Origin: an uncultured Collinsella sp.
GTDB taxonomy: Bacteria; Actinomycetota; Coriobacteriia; Coriobacteriales; Coriobacteriaceae
NCBI GenBank assembly: GCA_900554465.1
Contig: USHF01000025.1
Location: 1 to 12,616, forward strand
Direction of reading: 5' to 3'
DNA: 12,616 bases
Position 1 is the stretch's first letter; every line of letters begins with the position of its first letter. Made by a program: the position numbers and the translations under genes. Positions 6,506-12,616 of this stretch are shown here, in pieces. The notes under the pieces are model-generated. The model was not told the origin of the DNA. It made no database searches and saw only the letters and a program-made list of their open reading frames with translations.

Positions 6506-7387
6506 ATGATGTTGGCGGAGAAGGCCGAATTCCCGGTGAAAATGATGGCCCGCGTGCTCGGCGTGAGCCGATCGGGCTTCTACTCGTGGCTCTCCAACGG
6601 CTGCCCGCGAGAAGACTGGTCGGCCGAGCGCGAGGCGGTCCGGCGCGTGTGGCTGGAGTCGGACCGCAGGTTCGGCTTCCGGTTCGTGAAATGCTTCCTG
6701 CCCGGCGAGTTCTCCGGATTGACCCTGTACAGGGTGCGCAAGCTGATGCGCGAGCTGGGAATACGCGGCTGCACGCCCAACGCCAGGAAGCGCACCACCA
6801 TCCCCGACCCGAAGGCCAGGCCCCGGCCCGACCTGGTGCGCCGCGACTTCACCAGTCCCGTTCCAACCTGCAAGCTCGTGGGCGACATCACCTACCTGCG
6901 CACCGGCGAGGGATGGCTGTACCTGTCGACGGTCATCGACCTCAACACCCGCATGGTGGTGGGCTGGTCGCTCTCCGAGCGCATGACCGCCGACATCGTG
7001 GTTTCGGCGCTGGCGTCGGCCAAATCGCGCGGCTACGTGGCCGGCAACGCGATATTCCACGCCGACCGCGGCGCCCAGTACACCAGCAGGCTTCTGGCCG
7101 AATGGGCGCGCGACAACGACGTGCGGCTGTCCTGCAGCCGCGCCGGCAACTGCCACGACAACGCGGTGGCCGAGTCGTTCCTCGCCACGCTGAAGAACGA
7201 GATGTACTACAGGCGCAGCTTCCCGACCAGGGATTCCGCCAAGCACGCGGTGGTCGAGTTCATCGAGGCGTACTACAACCGCCGAAGGCCCCGCTCGACG
7301 ATCGGCTACAAGGTGCCGGCCGAGGCCATGGCGGCCTTCTTCGAGAGAACCGAGCCCAAGCTCGAGGCCATGCCTATGGCCGCTTGA
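6506..7387 (+). CDS. IS3-family transposase OrfB (DDE integrase domain)
   Basis: The catalytic part of the transposase, in the -1 frame relative to OrfA. Counting from the ATG at 6506 it has 293 residues: an N-terminal HTH_21-like region (VLGVSRSGFYSWL) and an rve/DDE core with D127 (GDITYL), D187 (FHADRGAQYTS) and E223 (NAVAESFLATLKNE). The D187-E223 gap of 35 residues is the classical D-D(35)E spacing. The frame is open upstream into orfA, so the native product is probably an OrfAB fusion of about 393 residues made by -1 frameshifting near 6453-6459, and the ATG at 6506 is a nominal start. No stops or missing catalytic residues are seen, so the element could be active. Confidence 0.95.
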   Translation: MMLAEKAEFPVKMMARVLGVSRSGFYSWLSNGCPREDWSAEREAVRRVWLESDRRFGFRFVKCFLPGEFSGLTLYRVRKLMRELGIRGCTPNARKRTTIPDPKARPRPDLVRRDFTSPVPTCKLVGDITYLRTGEGWLYLSTVIDLNTRMVVGWSLSERMTADIVVSALASAKSRGYVAGNAIFHADRGAQYTSRLLAEWARDNDVRLSCSRAGNCHDNAVAESFLATLKNEMYYRRSFPTRDSAKHAVVEFIEAYYNRRRPRSTIGYKVPAEAMAAFFERTEPKLEAMPMAA

Positions 7388-7427
7388 TTTCTCGAGCATG
7401 CGTGTCCGAAATCTTGACACAGGTCAG

Positions 7428-7821
7428 AAGGCCTCGATGCCAGCGCTGCGCCGATATGGGGCAGCGGCCCCCCGTTGGCCGCCATGGCCCTGACTTCCGA
7501 GCGTATGCTGGCGCCGCTCGTCTTAAGACGTTGACCTCCATCCGGAGCCTGCGGTTCTCGCGCTCGGGCTCCAGGATCCGGTTCTACTCGGGCGTGCGGT
7601 TGTCGGCGGCGCGCGGCGAGCCGGTCTCGTTTATCGACTTGACCCGCCTCTCCACGGTGCTCTTGTCGAGGTCGCACTCGTCCATGGCCTCGCGCCTGGG
7701 CTTTCCGGCGTTGTGGAGATCGACTATCTTCCTCTTGAACTCGTCGGTGAAATGCCTCGGTCTGGGGCCGGTCGAGGCCGAGCCCCCGGTCCGGCTGGGG
7801 TAGCATGTCGCTGCGGACCAT
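7428..7821 (-). pseudogene. Decayed IS3/IS150-type transposase (OrfA plus the beginning of OrfB)
   Basis: An ATG at 7821 with GAGAGGA before it opens the reading, but homology to OrfA appears in the next frame: RHFTDEFKRKIVDLHNAGK, then DKSTVERRVKSINETGSPR and the zipper ENRRLRMEVNVLRRAA. A TAG (7584-7586) interrupts this frame after NRTPE. The early shift and the stop make it non-functional. In the frame where OrfB would begin, VRAMAANGGPLPHIGAALASR resembles a degraded OrfB N-terminus. It then ends abruptly at the right end of the intact IS; the rest of OrfB is not found on the other side. It differs clearly from the intact element's OrfA, so it is a different IS. Confidence 0.8.
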
Positions 7822-7912
7822 TGTCTTTCCTCTCGTTGAATATCTAGGCGCTGACGATTCTAGGCGATGGCCCTCTCTTGCTTCTTACACCTCGATTGTG
7901 CTCGCTACCCCC

Positions 7913-7947
7913 AGCGGGCCCGGATCGAGCGATTCGGGCCCGCTTTT
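7913..7947 (+). terminator. Orphan rho-independent terminator
   Basis: AGCGGGCCCG (7913-7922) pairs perfectly with CGGGCCCGCT (7935-7944), extended inward by GATC with CGATT to about 14 bp around a GAGC loop, and followed by TTTT. It is strong on the plus strand only. No plus-strand gene sits directly before it; the nearest is OrfB, ending at 7387. It probably served a gene now lost to the IS-linked rearrangement. Confidence 0.7.
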
Positions 7948-7967
7948 GGGGCCTGCCGGAAACCCGG

Positions 7968-8174
7968 TGGTCAAAAAGGGCCAAATATGAGTACTGTTAC
8001 CAGTTTGGTGGCAGCCAAATGGCCTCAAAAATCGGTGCCAGAGGCCAAAAGTGCATCGATTTTCGTTCTTCAGAGTCGCGATTGGGCTCCAAACAAGGCG
8101 ATTTTGCTGCTCTGGACCGGAAAATCGATGCTACTAATTTGGTGACAGTACTCATATTTGGCCCTTTTTGACCA
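7968..8174. repeat. 207-bp MITE-like inverted-repeat element
   Basis: Terminal arms 7968-8001 and 8141-8174 are inverted repeats matching at 33 of 34 positions, starting TGGTCAAAAAGGGCCAAAT. Inside, GCATCGATTTTC (8053-8064) pairs perfectly with GAAAATCGATGC (8120-8131), and GGCCTC/GAGGCC (8021-8026/8041-8046) forms a smaller hairpin. The whole can fold into one long branched hairpin. There is no coding capacity for a transposase. No clear target duplication was found. It may be a non-autonomous mobile element or a structured RNA. Confidence 0.75.
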
Positions 8175-8208
8175 CTGCCCCTTGGTCCAGGACAAAACGG
8201 GCTGCCCG

Positions 8209-8277
8209 AATCATGGGGCGGGTCCATTTTCGGCTGTCCTCAGCTTGCCAGTTCGAAAATGGACCTGCCGCATGATT
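8209..8277. repeat. Second intergenic palindrome
   Basis: Arms 8209-8232 and 8254-8277 are inverted repeats matching at 22 of 24 positions, including the 12-bp perfect core GGTCCATTTTCG/CGAAAATGGACC, around a 21-base loop. There is no T run. It is probably a REP-type repeat, distinct in sequence from its neighbour. Confidence 0.65.
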
Positions 8278-8296
8278 GAATCTTTATTTCAACTTT

Positions 8297-8340
8297 ACAC
8301 CTAGGTTTACAGCTGTCTTGTCAGCTGTAAACCTAGGTGT
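8297..8340. promoter_or_regulatory. Probable NiaR operator of the nad operon
   Basis: A perfect palindrome with 19-bp arms, ACACCTAGGTTTACAGCTG (8297-8315) and its complement (8322-8340), with TCTTGT between. It lies directly upstream of nadA in an operon that ends with niaR, and NiaR is known to bind inverted-repeat operators before NAD genes. Each arm carries two similar half-sites, TTTACACC and TTTACAGC, so more than one dimer may bind. The promoter -35 falls in the palindrome centre, so binding would block RNA polymerase. Confidence 0.75.
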
Positions 8341-8346
8341 CATACT
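8318..8346 (+). promoter_or_regulatory. nadA operon promoter
   Basis: TTGTCA (8318-8323, 5 of 6 to the -35 consensus) and CATACT (8341-8346, 4 of 6 to the -10) are 17 bases apart. The -35 and the spacer lie inside the palindromic operator, the usual arrangement for a repressor-controlled promoter. Confidence 0.5.
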
Positions 8347-8381
8347 AAAGCCCCAAGATTCGCCAAAAGAGAGGGGCCTTG

Positions 8382-9407
8382 ATGGCACAGAGCGCGAACA
8401 TGGATGCGTCGGAGCTTGCACGCGATATCGCGGCCGGCCTAGCATCGGCAACGACGGCAACGGAGCGCGCGGCACTGGTGCCCGCAGAGCTCGTCGAGGC
8501 CATTCAGCAACTTAAAACCCAACGCGACGCGGTGATCCTGGCGCACTATTACGTGGCGCCCGAGGTTCAGGCTGTGGCCGATTACGTCGGCGACAGCTTC
8601 TACCTGGCAAAGCTTGCCAAGAGCCTGCCGCAGCAGACCATCGTGCTGTGCGGCGTGGAGTTTATGGGCGAGAGCGCCAAGCTGCTCAATCCCACCAAGA
8701 CCGTGCTGCTGCCCGAGCCGGGCGCGGACTGTCCCATGGCGCACATGGTCAAGCGCGAGACGGTCGATGCGGCGCGCGCCGAGTACGGCGACGACCTGGC
8801 CGTGGTCTGCTACGTCAACTCCACGGTCGAGATCAAGAGCTGGAGTGACGTGTGCGTTACCAGCTCAAACGCCGTCAAGATCGTCTCCGAGCTGCCGCAG
8901 CAGCACATCTTGTTCATTCCCGACCAGAACCTGGGCCGCTTCGTAGCCGAGCAGGTGCCCCAAAAGCACGTCATCCTCAACAACGGCTACTGCCCGCGCC
9001 ATCACATCATCACCGTCGAGCAGATCGTTGACGCGACGGAGGCCCACCCCGACGCGCTCGTGCTGGCGCATCCTGAGTGCAAGGCTGACGTCCTGGCTGA
9101 GGCCGACTACATCGGCTCCACCGCTGGCATCATCAAGTATGCCGAGGAGTCCGACGCGAGCGAGTTCATTATCGTGACGGTCCGCGGTGTGCTCTACGAG
9201 CTCGAGCGCCGCTGCCAGGGCACCGGCAAAAAGTTCTACTTCCCCGCGGTGCAGCCCACCTGCGTCAACATGGATCTCATCACGCTCGAAAAGCTCGTGC
9301 GCTGCCTGGAGACGGGTGAGGGCGAGGTGCAGATCGGCGTGTCGGACGAGGCTGCCGACCAGGCCAAACTTACGCTCGACCGCATGCTCGAGTACGCAGC
9401 ACGCTAG
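8382..9407 (+). CDS. nadA: Quinolinate synthase NadA
   Basis: A 341-residue cytosolic enzyme that condenses iminoaspartate with dihydroxyacetone phosphate to form quinolinate, the second step of de novo NAD synthesis. It needs a 4Fe-4S cluster held by three Cys; C90 (VLCGVEFMGESAK), C204 (NNGYCPRHH) and C294 (VQPTCVNM) fit. Other family signs are AHYYVAPEVQAVADYVGDS (54-72), ADCPMA, YVNSTVEIKS, FIPDQNLGR and HPEC. The start is the ATG at 8382, five bases after AGAGAGGGG; a TTG just before it is not needed. The length suits the family, with a slightly long N-terminus (about 35 residues before the core). First gene of nadA-nadB-nadC-niaR, behind the operator at 8297-8340. Confidence 0.97.
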   Translation: MAQSANMDASELARDIAAGLASATTATERAALVPAELVEAIQQLKTQRDAVILAHYYVAPEVQAVADYVGDSFYLAKLAKSLPQQTIVLCGVEFMGESAKLLNPTKTVLLPEPGADCPMAHMVKRETVDAARAEYGDDLAVVCYVNSTVEIKSWSDVCVTSSNAVKIVSELPQQHILFIPDQNLGRFVAEQVPQKHVILNNGYCPRHHIITVEQIVDATEAHPDALVLAHPECKADVLAEADYIGSTAGIIKYAEESDASEFIIVTVRGVLYELERRCQGTGKKFYFPAVQPTCVNMDLITLEKLVRCLETGEGEVQIGVSDEAADQAKLTLDRMLEYAAR

Positions 9408-9462
9408 AACAATGTGGCATGAGGGACGGTTTCTTATGTCACATTCAAGGGAGAGGATTCCT

Positions 9463-10839
9463 GTGGAAACCAAGCAATACCCCGATATGGAGTGCGACGT
9501 CGTCATTGCCGGCTGCGGCGTAGCGGGCCTGTACGCGGCGCTCAACCTGCCGACGAGCACGCGCGTGATCATGCTCTCCAAGGGCGCGGTCGACGAGTGC
9601 GATTCGATGCTCGCGCAGGGCGGCATCTGCGTGCTGCCCGAGGGCTCGGACTACGATGCCTTCTTTGAGGACACCATGCACGCCGGCCATTACGAGAACC
9701 GCCGCGAGAGCGTCGACATCATGATCCGCTCGAGCCGCTCGGTCATCAACGACCTGCTAGCGATGGGCGTGGATTTTGAGCGCAAGGCCGATGGCGGCCT
9801 CGACTTTACCCGCGAGGGCGCGCACAGCCGTCCGCGCATTGCCTTCCATGCCGACATTACGGGCAAGGAGATTACGACCAAGCTGCTTCAGGCCGTCCGC
9901 AAGCTGGATAACGTGCAGATTCTCGAACACGTTGCCATGACCGACATCCTGACGGCAGAGCGCGATGGGGCCACGGTGTGCACTGGTGTCGTCGCTGTTG
10001 CCGTGGACGAGGACGATTCAGCTCGCCCCGCCGACGAGCTGGCAAATGCCGCTGAGGGCGTGCATGTCGGTAAGCCGTTTAAGATCCATGCCCGCCATAC
10101 GCTGTGGGCGACGGGCGGCATCGGTGGCGTATACGACCATTCGACCAACTACCCGCAGCTCACGGGCGACGCCTGCTACATCGCGCAGGAGCACGGCATT
10201 AAGATGGAGCACCTGGACTACGTGCAGATCCATCCCACGGGCCTGTTCTCGCCGCAGCCAGGCCGTACGTTCCTGATCAGCGAGAGCTGCCGCGGTGAGG
10301 GCGCGATTCTGCTCAATGCCGCCGGCGAGCGTTTTACCGACGAGTTGCAGCCGCGCGACGTTGTCGCTGCCGCCATCCGCGAGCAGATGAAGCAGGACGG
10401 CACCGAGCACGAGTGGCTGAGCTTTGCCCCCGTCGAGCGCGACGTGGTGACTGGGCACTTTGCCAACATTCGCGCGCGCTGCCTTGAGGACGGTCGCGAC
10501 ATCTTGGACGAGCCCATCCCCGTTACGCCCACGCAGCACTACTTTATGGGCGGCGTATGGGTCGATAAGGACGGCCGCACTTCGATGCCCGAGCTCTACG
10601 CTGCGGGCGAGACGGCTTGCAACGGCGTTCACGGCAAGAATCGCCTTGCATCAAATAGTCTGCTCGAGGCGCTGGTCTGGGGTCGTCGCGCCGCGTGGTA
10701 CATGCGCACCGGCGAGTCGCTGGCCGTGGAGCAGGCGGGCGAGCCCGCGCTCGATGGACGCCATCGCGCCCTGAGTTCCGATACCCTTGCAATCGATGAT
10801 TTGGCCCGTGCCGCCGGCACGCAGGCCGCAGAGGAGTAG
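9463..10839 (+). CDS. nadB: L-aspartate oxidase NadB
   Basis: An FAD enzyme that oxidises L-aspartate to iminoaspartate and passes it to NadA. The dinucleotide motif GCGVAG is at 17-22, followed by LAQGGI (50-55), TREGAHSRPRI, TGGIGGVYDHS, HPTGL (257-261), ESCRGEGAILLNAAGERF, and the FAD-end motif RLASNSLLEALVWGRRAA (from 394). I chose GTG at 9463 because AGGGAGAGGA sits five bases before it; ATG at 9436, also with a GAGGGA, would add nine residues. At 458 residues it lacks most of the C-terminal helical domain that makes E. coli NadB about 540 long; short forms are usual in anaerobic Gram-positives. It lies 55 bases after nadA (28 bases with the ATG start). Confidence 0.95.
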   Translation: METKQYPDMECDVVIAGCGVAGLYAALNLPTSTRVIMLSKGAVDECDSMLAQGGICVLPEGSDYDAFFEDTMHAGHYENRRESVDIMIRSSRSVINDLLAMGVDFERKADGGLDFTREGAHSRPRIAFHADITGKEITTKLLQAVRKLDNVQILEHVAMTDILTAERDGATVCTGVVAVAVDEDDSARPADELANAAEGVHVGKPFKIHARHTLWATGGIGGVYDHSTNYPQLTGDACYIAQEHGIKMEHLDYVQIHPTGLFSPQPGRTFLISESCRGEGAILLNAAGERFTDELQPRDVVAAAIREQMKQDGTEHEWLSFAPVERDVVTGHFANIRARCLEDGRDILDEPIPVTPTQHYFMGGVWVDKDGRTSMPELYAAGETACNGVHGKNRLASNSLLEALVWGRRAAWYMRTGESLAVEQAGEPALDGRHRALSSDTLAIDDLARAAGTQAAEE

Positions 10840-10842
10840 ACC

Positions 10843-11703
10843 ATGAATCCCATTACCATGAAGCTCGTCGTCGATGATCTGATTTTACAGGCTCTGCGCG
10901 AGGACATTACGTTTGAGGACGTGAGCACGGCGAGCGTGTGCCCCACGGCGCGTCCCGCCACGGTGGAGCTTATCGCCAAGGCCGACGGCATCATCGCCGG
11001 CTTGGATGTGTTTGCCCGTACCTTTGAGCTGCTGGATTCGCAGAGCTCGGTGCTGCTCGACGTTGCCGATGGCGAGGAGGTGCACGCCGGCGACCATGTG
11101 GGTCAGGTGCGGGGCGATGCGCGCGTATTGCTTTCGGGCGAGCGCGTGGCGCTCAACTACCTGCAGCGCATGAGCGGCATCGCTACTTACACGCATCGGA
11201 TGGCGGCCGCGCTCGAGGGCACCAAGACCGTGCTTGTCGACACGCGCAAGACCACGCCGGGCATGCGCGTCTTCGAGAAGGCCGCGGTCGAGATCGGCGG
11301 CGGCAGCAACCACCGTTACAACCTGTCGACGGCCGTCATGCTCAAGGACAACCACATCGATGCCGCCGGCGGCGTGATGCGTGCGATCGAGATGGCGCGC
11401 GCCCATGCATCGTTTACCACGACGGTCGAGATCGAGTGCGAGAACCTGGACATGGTGCGCGAGGCCGTGGAAGCCGGCGCCGACATCATCATGTTCGACA
11501 ACATGACCCACGACGACATGGCTGCCGCGATTGAGCTTATCGATGGCCGCGCCAAGACCGAGTGCTCGGGCAACGTGGACGCCAGCAACATTCGCGCCCT
11601 GGCCGATCTGGGTGTCGACTATATTAGCTCGGGCGCCCTGACGCACTCTGCGCCGATCCTCGACCTCTCGCTTAAGCACCTGCGTCTGCTGGACGGTAAA
11701 TAA
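10843..11703 (+). CDS. nadC: Nicotinate-nucleotide pyrophosphorylase (quinolinate phosphoribosyltransferase) NadC
   Basis: A 286-residue enzyme that turns quinolinate and PRPP into nicotinate mononucleotide with loss of CO2, joining the de novo path to NAD. It has an N-terminal alpha/beta domain (1-110, with GERVALNYLQRMSGIAT) and a barrel with DTRKTTPGMR (133-142), GGGSNHRYNL (152-161), MLKDNH (166-171), VEIECENLD, ADIIMFDNM and the closing SSGALTHSAP. All PRPP/quinolinate-contact residues I can identify are kept. The ATG is three bases after the nadB TAG; GAGGAG at the nadB end serves as its ribosome binding site. It overlaps niaR by one base (TAATG), so the two are coupled. Confidence 0.97.
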   Translation: MNPITMKLVVDDLILQALREDITFEDVSTASVCPTARPATVELIAKADGIIAGLDVFARTFELLDSQSSVLLDVADGEEVHAGDHVGQVRGDARVLLSGERVALNYLQRMSGIATYTHRMAAALEGTKTVLVDTRKTTPGMRVFEKAAVEIGGGSNHRYNLSTAVMLKDNHIDAAGGVMRAIEMARAHASFTTTVEIECENLDMVREAVEAGADIIMFDNMTHDDMAAAIELIDGRAKTECSGNVDASNIRALADLGVDYISSGALTHSAPILDLSLKHLRLLDGK

Positions 11704-12248
11704 TGAACGCCCGCGAGCGTCGCCGTGCCATCATGGGCGTGCTCGAAGGAGCCAAGGAGCCCGTTTCGGGCAGCGCACTTGCCCGCGAGGTTGGCGTGAG
11801 CCGTCAGGTCGTGGTTCAGGATATTGCCCTGTTGCGTGCCGATGGGCACGATATCGTGGCGACCAACCGCGGCTACGTGCTGCAGGAAGCCGCGAGTAGC
11901 CCCGCCGTGCCCACGCGTCTTGTTAAGGTGCGCCACGGCGTGGAGCAGGCGGGCGACGAGCTTACGAGTATCGTCGACGCGGGTGGCGCCGTGCTCAACG
12001 TGATCGTCAACCATCGTGTGTACGGCAAGATCACGGCCGACCTGGACATCCGCAATCGTCGCGATGTTGAGCGCTACCTGCACGATATCGAGAGCGGCAA
12101 GAGCTTTCCACTACTAACGGTGACGAGCGGCTACCACTTCCATCGCATCGCGGCGGAGGACGAGCAGACCCTCGACGAGATCGAGGCCATACTCAAGGAG
12201 AAGGGCTACCTTGCCGATTTAATGCCCTACGAGGATGATTTGTCCTAA
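11703..12248 (+). CDS. niaR: NAD biosynthesis repressor NiaR (HTH_11 plus 3H domain)
   Basis: A 181-residue transcription factor that represses NAD synthesis/uptake genes when niacin is plentiful. Residues 6-60 form an HTH_11 winged helix (GSALAREVGVSRQVVVQDIALLR, then NRGYVL). Residues 70-172 form the 3H domain, named for three conserved His: H78 (VRHG), H104 (VNHRVYGKI) and H145/H147 (SGYHFHR). H78, E86, H145 and H147 correspond to the metal site reported for the Thermotoga protein, as I recall it. As the last gene of the operon, overlapping nadC by one base, it should be autoregulated through the palindrome before nadA. Bidirectional terminator downstream at 12374-12413. Confidence 0.95.
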   Translation: MNARERRRAIMGVLEGAKEPVSGSALAREVGVSRQVVVQDIALLRADGHDIVATNRGYVLQEAASSPAVPTRLVKVRHGVEQAGDELTSIVDAGGAVLNVIVNHRVYGKITADLDIRNRRDVERYLHDIESGKSFPLLTVTSGYHFHRIAAEDEQTLDEIEAILKEKGYLADLMPYEDDLS

Positions 12249-12266
12249 CCCGATACTGTCTATATA

Positions 12267-12333
12267 AGTTGCGGTGAAATAGTTCCTACAATCGGCACCT
12301 AAGCAATGAGCCAGGAACTATTCCACCGCAACT
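12267..12333. repeat. Palindromic intergenic repeat after niaR
   Basis: Arms 12267-12287 and 12313-12333 are inverted repeats matching at 20 of 21 positions, with core TTGCGGTGAAATAGTTCCT, and a 25-base loop. There is no T run after the right arm, so it is not itself a terminator. It begins 18 bases beyond the niaR stop. Sequence unlike the other three palindromes in the window. Confidence 0.75.
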
Positions 12334-12373
12334 GCCAAGGTAGCCCCGTCCCCAATTAGCTGCCTGTACAAAC

Positions 12374-12413
12374 AAAAGGAGGCCTCCGCGGCGATGCGGA
12401 AGCCTCCTTTTTT
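12374..12413. terminator. Bidirectional rho-independent terminator
   Basis: AAAAGGAGGCCTCCGC (12374-12389) pairs with GCGGAAGCCTCCTTTT (12396-12411), 15 of 16 matched, with a 6-base loop, followed by T6 on the plus strand and a T-rich tract on the minus strand as well. It ends the nadA-niaR operon from one side and the ferredoxin gene from the other. Confidence 0.9.
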
Positions 12414-12452
12414 GTGCACGGTGTACTTTTGAGTGTGCAAGTGGGGGAGTTG

Positions 12453-12616
12453 TTACTCCTCGACGATCTCGGTGATCGCGCCAGCGGGGCAAGCGTCCTG
12501 GCAAGCGCCACAGGCGACGCAGGAGTCCTCGTCGGCGACGGTAGCGACGTCCTGGAGCTCCAGAACGCCAGCGGGGCAGGAGTCGACGCAAAAGCCACAA
12601 GCGATGCCCTCGTCGG
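12453..12616 (-). CDS. Bacterial-type ferredoxin, N-terminus cut by window edge
   Basis: The last 54 residues of a small 2[4Fe-4S] ferredoxin, an electron carrier for anaerobic metabolism such as hydrogenase or pyruvate:ferredoxin oxidoreductase. The second cluster motif CVACGACQDACP is complete. The first reads DEGIACGFCVDSCP: the position that normally holds the first Cys (DECIACG) is Gly, encoded GGC instead of TGC. The protein ends AITEIVEE with a TAA at 12453-12455. The start and the first few residues lie beyond the window. It shares the bidirectional terminator with niaR. Whether the first cluster still forms, perhaps as 3Fe-4S or with another ligand, is unknown. Confidence 0.93.
   Translation of the reverse strand, partial: DEGIACGFCVDSCPAGVLELQDVATVADEDSCVACGACQDACPAGAITEIVEE

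Larger units (their letters stand above)
6122..7426 (+). mobile_element. IS3-family insertion sequence, apparently intact, 1305 bp
   Basis: The ends are 36-bp inverted repeats, 6122-6157 and 7391-7426, matching at 30 of 36 positions, with the shared block TTTCGGACACGCATGCT. The element begins TGACCTGT and finishes with the complementary AGGTCA, the TG...CA ends typical of IS3. It holds two overlapping-frame transposase genes. The 3-base flanks differ (GTC on the left, GAA on the right), so no target-site duplication is visible. The left flank is a membrane protein gene and the right flank is the inside of another transposase. Confidence 0.9.
7822..8381. other. 560-base gene-free stretch with terminator, repeats and the nad promoter
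   Basis: No convincing coding region is present; the open frames here (up to 97 codons) run straight through inverted repeats and have no ribosome binding sites or recognisable content. In order it holds about 90 bases upstream of the decayed transposase with no clear feature, an orphan terminator, a 207-bp inverted-repeat element, a 69-base palindrome and the nadA operator/promoter, each listed separately. Confidence 0.7.

Noticed and set aside
6260..7420. Minus-strand open frame of 386 codons across the IS
   Set aside because: Antisense of OrfA/OrfB, which have clear transposase motifs; a by-product of high GC content.
7867..8227. Small open frames of 61-97 codons in the 7.9-8.2 kb gap
   Set aside because: They cross the inverted-repeat element, have no ribosome binding sites and mirror each other on both strands as expected of a palindrome.

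Overview
The window is GC-rich with strong GC/GTG codon bias, carries a nadABC-niaR operon, NikR/HypF nickel-hydrogenase genes and IS3-type elements, and has several intergenic palindromic repeats. Together these suggest a gut anaerobic actinobacterium of the Coriobacteriia, most like Collinsella. That placement is an inference from gene content and style, not from a search.

Layout. (1) 1-3030, minus strand: a nickel/hydrogenase cluster reading from right to left. It holds a small His-rich helical protein of unknown function, nikR (nickel-responsive repressor with an unusual His/Cys-rich N-terminal tail), an 81-bp nested palindromic repeat, and hypF, which runs off the left edge. (2) 3109-4284: a terminator, trxA (minus), then a divergent 191-aa gene of uncertain function (plus). 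(3) 4303-4839, minus: the C-terminal part of an AgrC-type sensor kinase, cut off inside its dimerisation/phosphoacceptor region. (4) 5018-6124, plus: a five-helix membrane protein with two soluble PH-like segments. Its stop codon is formed by the first three bases of the next element. (5) 6122-7426: an apparently intact IS3-family element with 36-bp inverted ends. It abuts the interior of an older, decayed IS3-type transposase (7428-7821, minus). The two flanks do not match and no target duplication is seen, so a deletion or rearrangement is likely. (6) 7822-8381: a gene-free stretch packed with structure: an orphan terminator, a 207-bp MITE-like inverted-repeat element, a second palindrome, and the operator/promoter of the NAD operon. 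(7) 8382-12248, plus: nadA, nadB, nadC and niaR, tightly packed. (8) 12267-12616: another palindromic repeat, a bidirectional terminator and the 3' part of a ferredoxin gene (minus).

How the genes work together. NadB oxidises aspartate to iminoaspartate, NadA condenses this with dihydroxyacetone phosphate to quinolinate, and NadC makes nicotinate mononucleotide. NiaR, the last gene of the operon, probably represses its own operon through a perfect 19-bp-arm palindrome that covers the promoter -35 region. In the left cluster NikR senses nickel while HypF makes the cyanide ligand of NiFe hydrogenase, so nickel supply and hydrogenase maturation appear transcriptionally linked. No complete new defence or biosynthetic system is evident. 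The least explained items are the NikR tail, its small partner gene, the ferredoxin with a missing cluster cysteine, and the assortment of intergenic palindromes.
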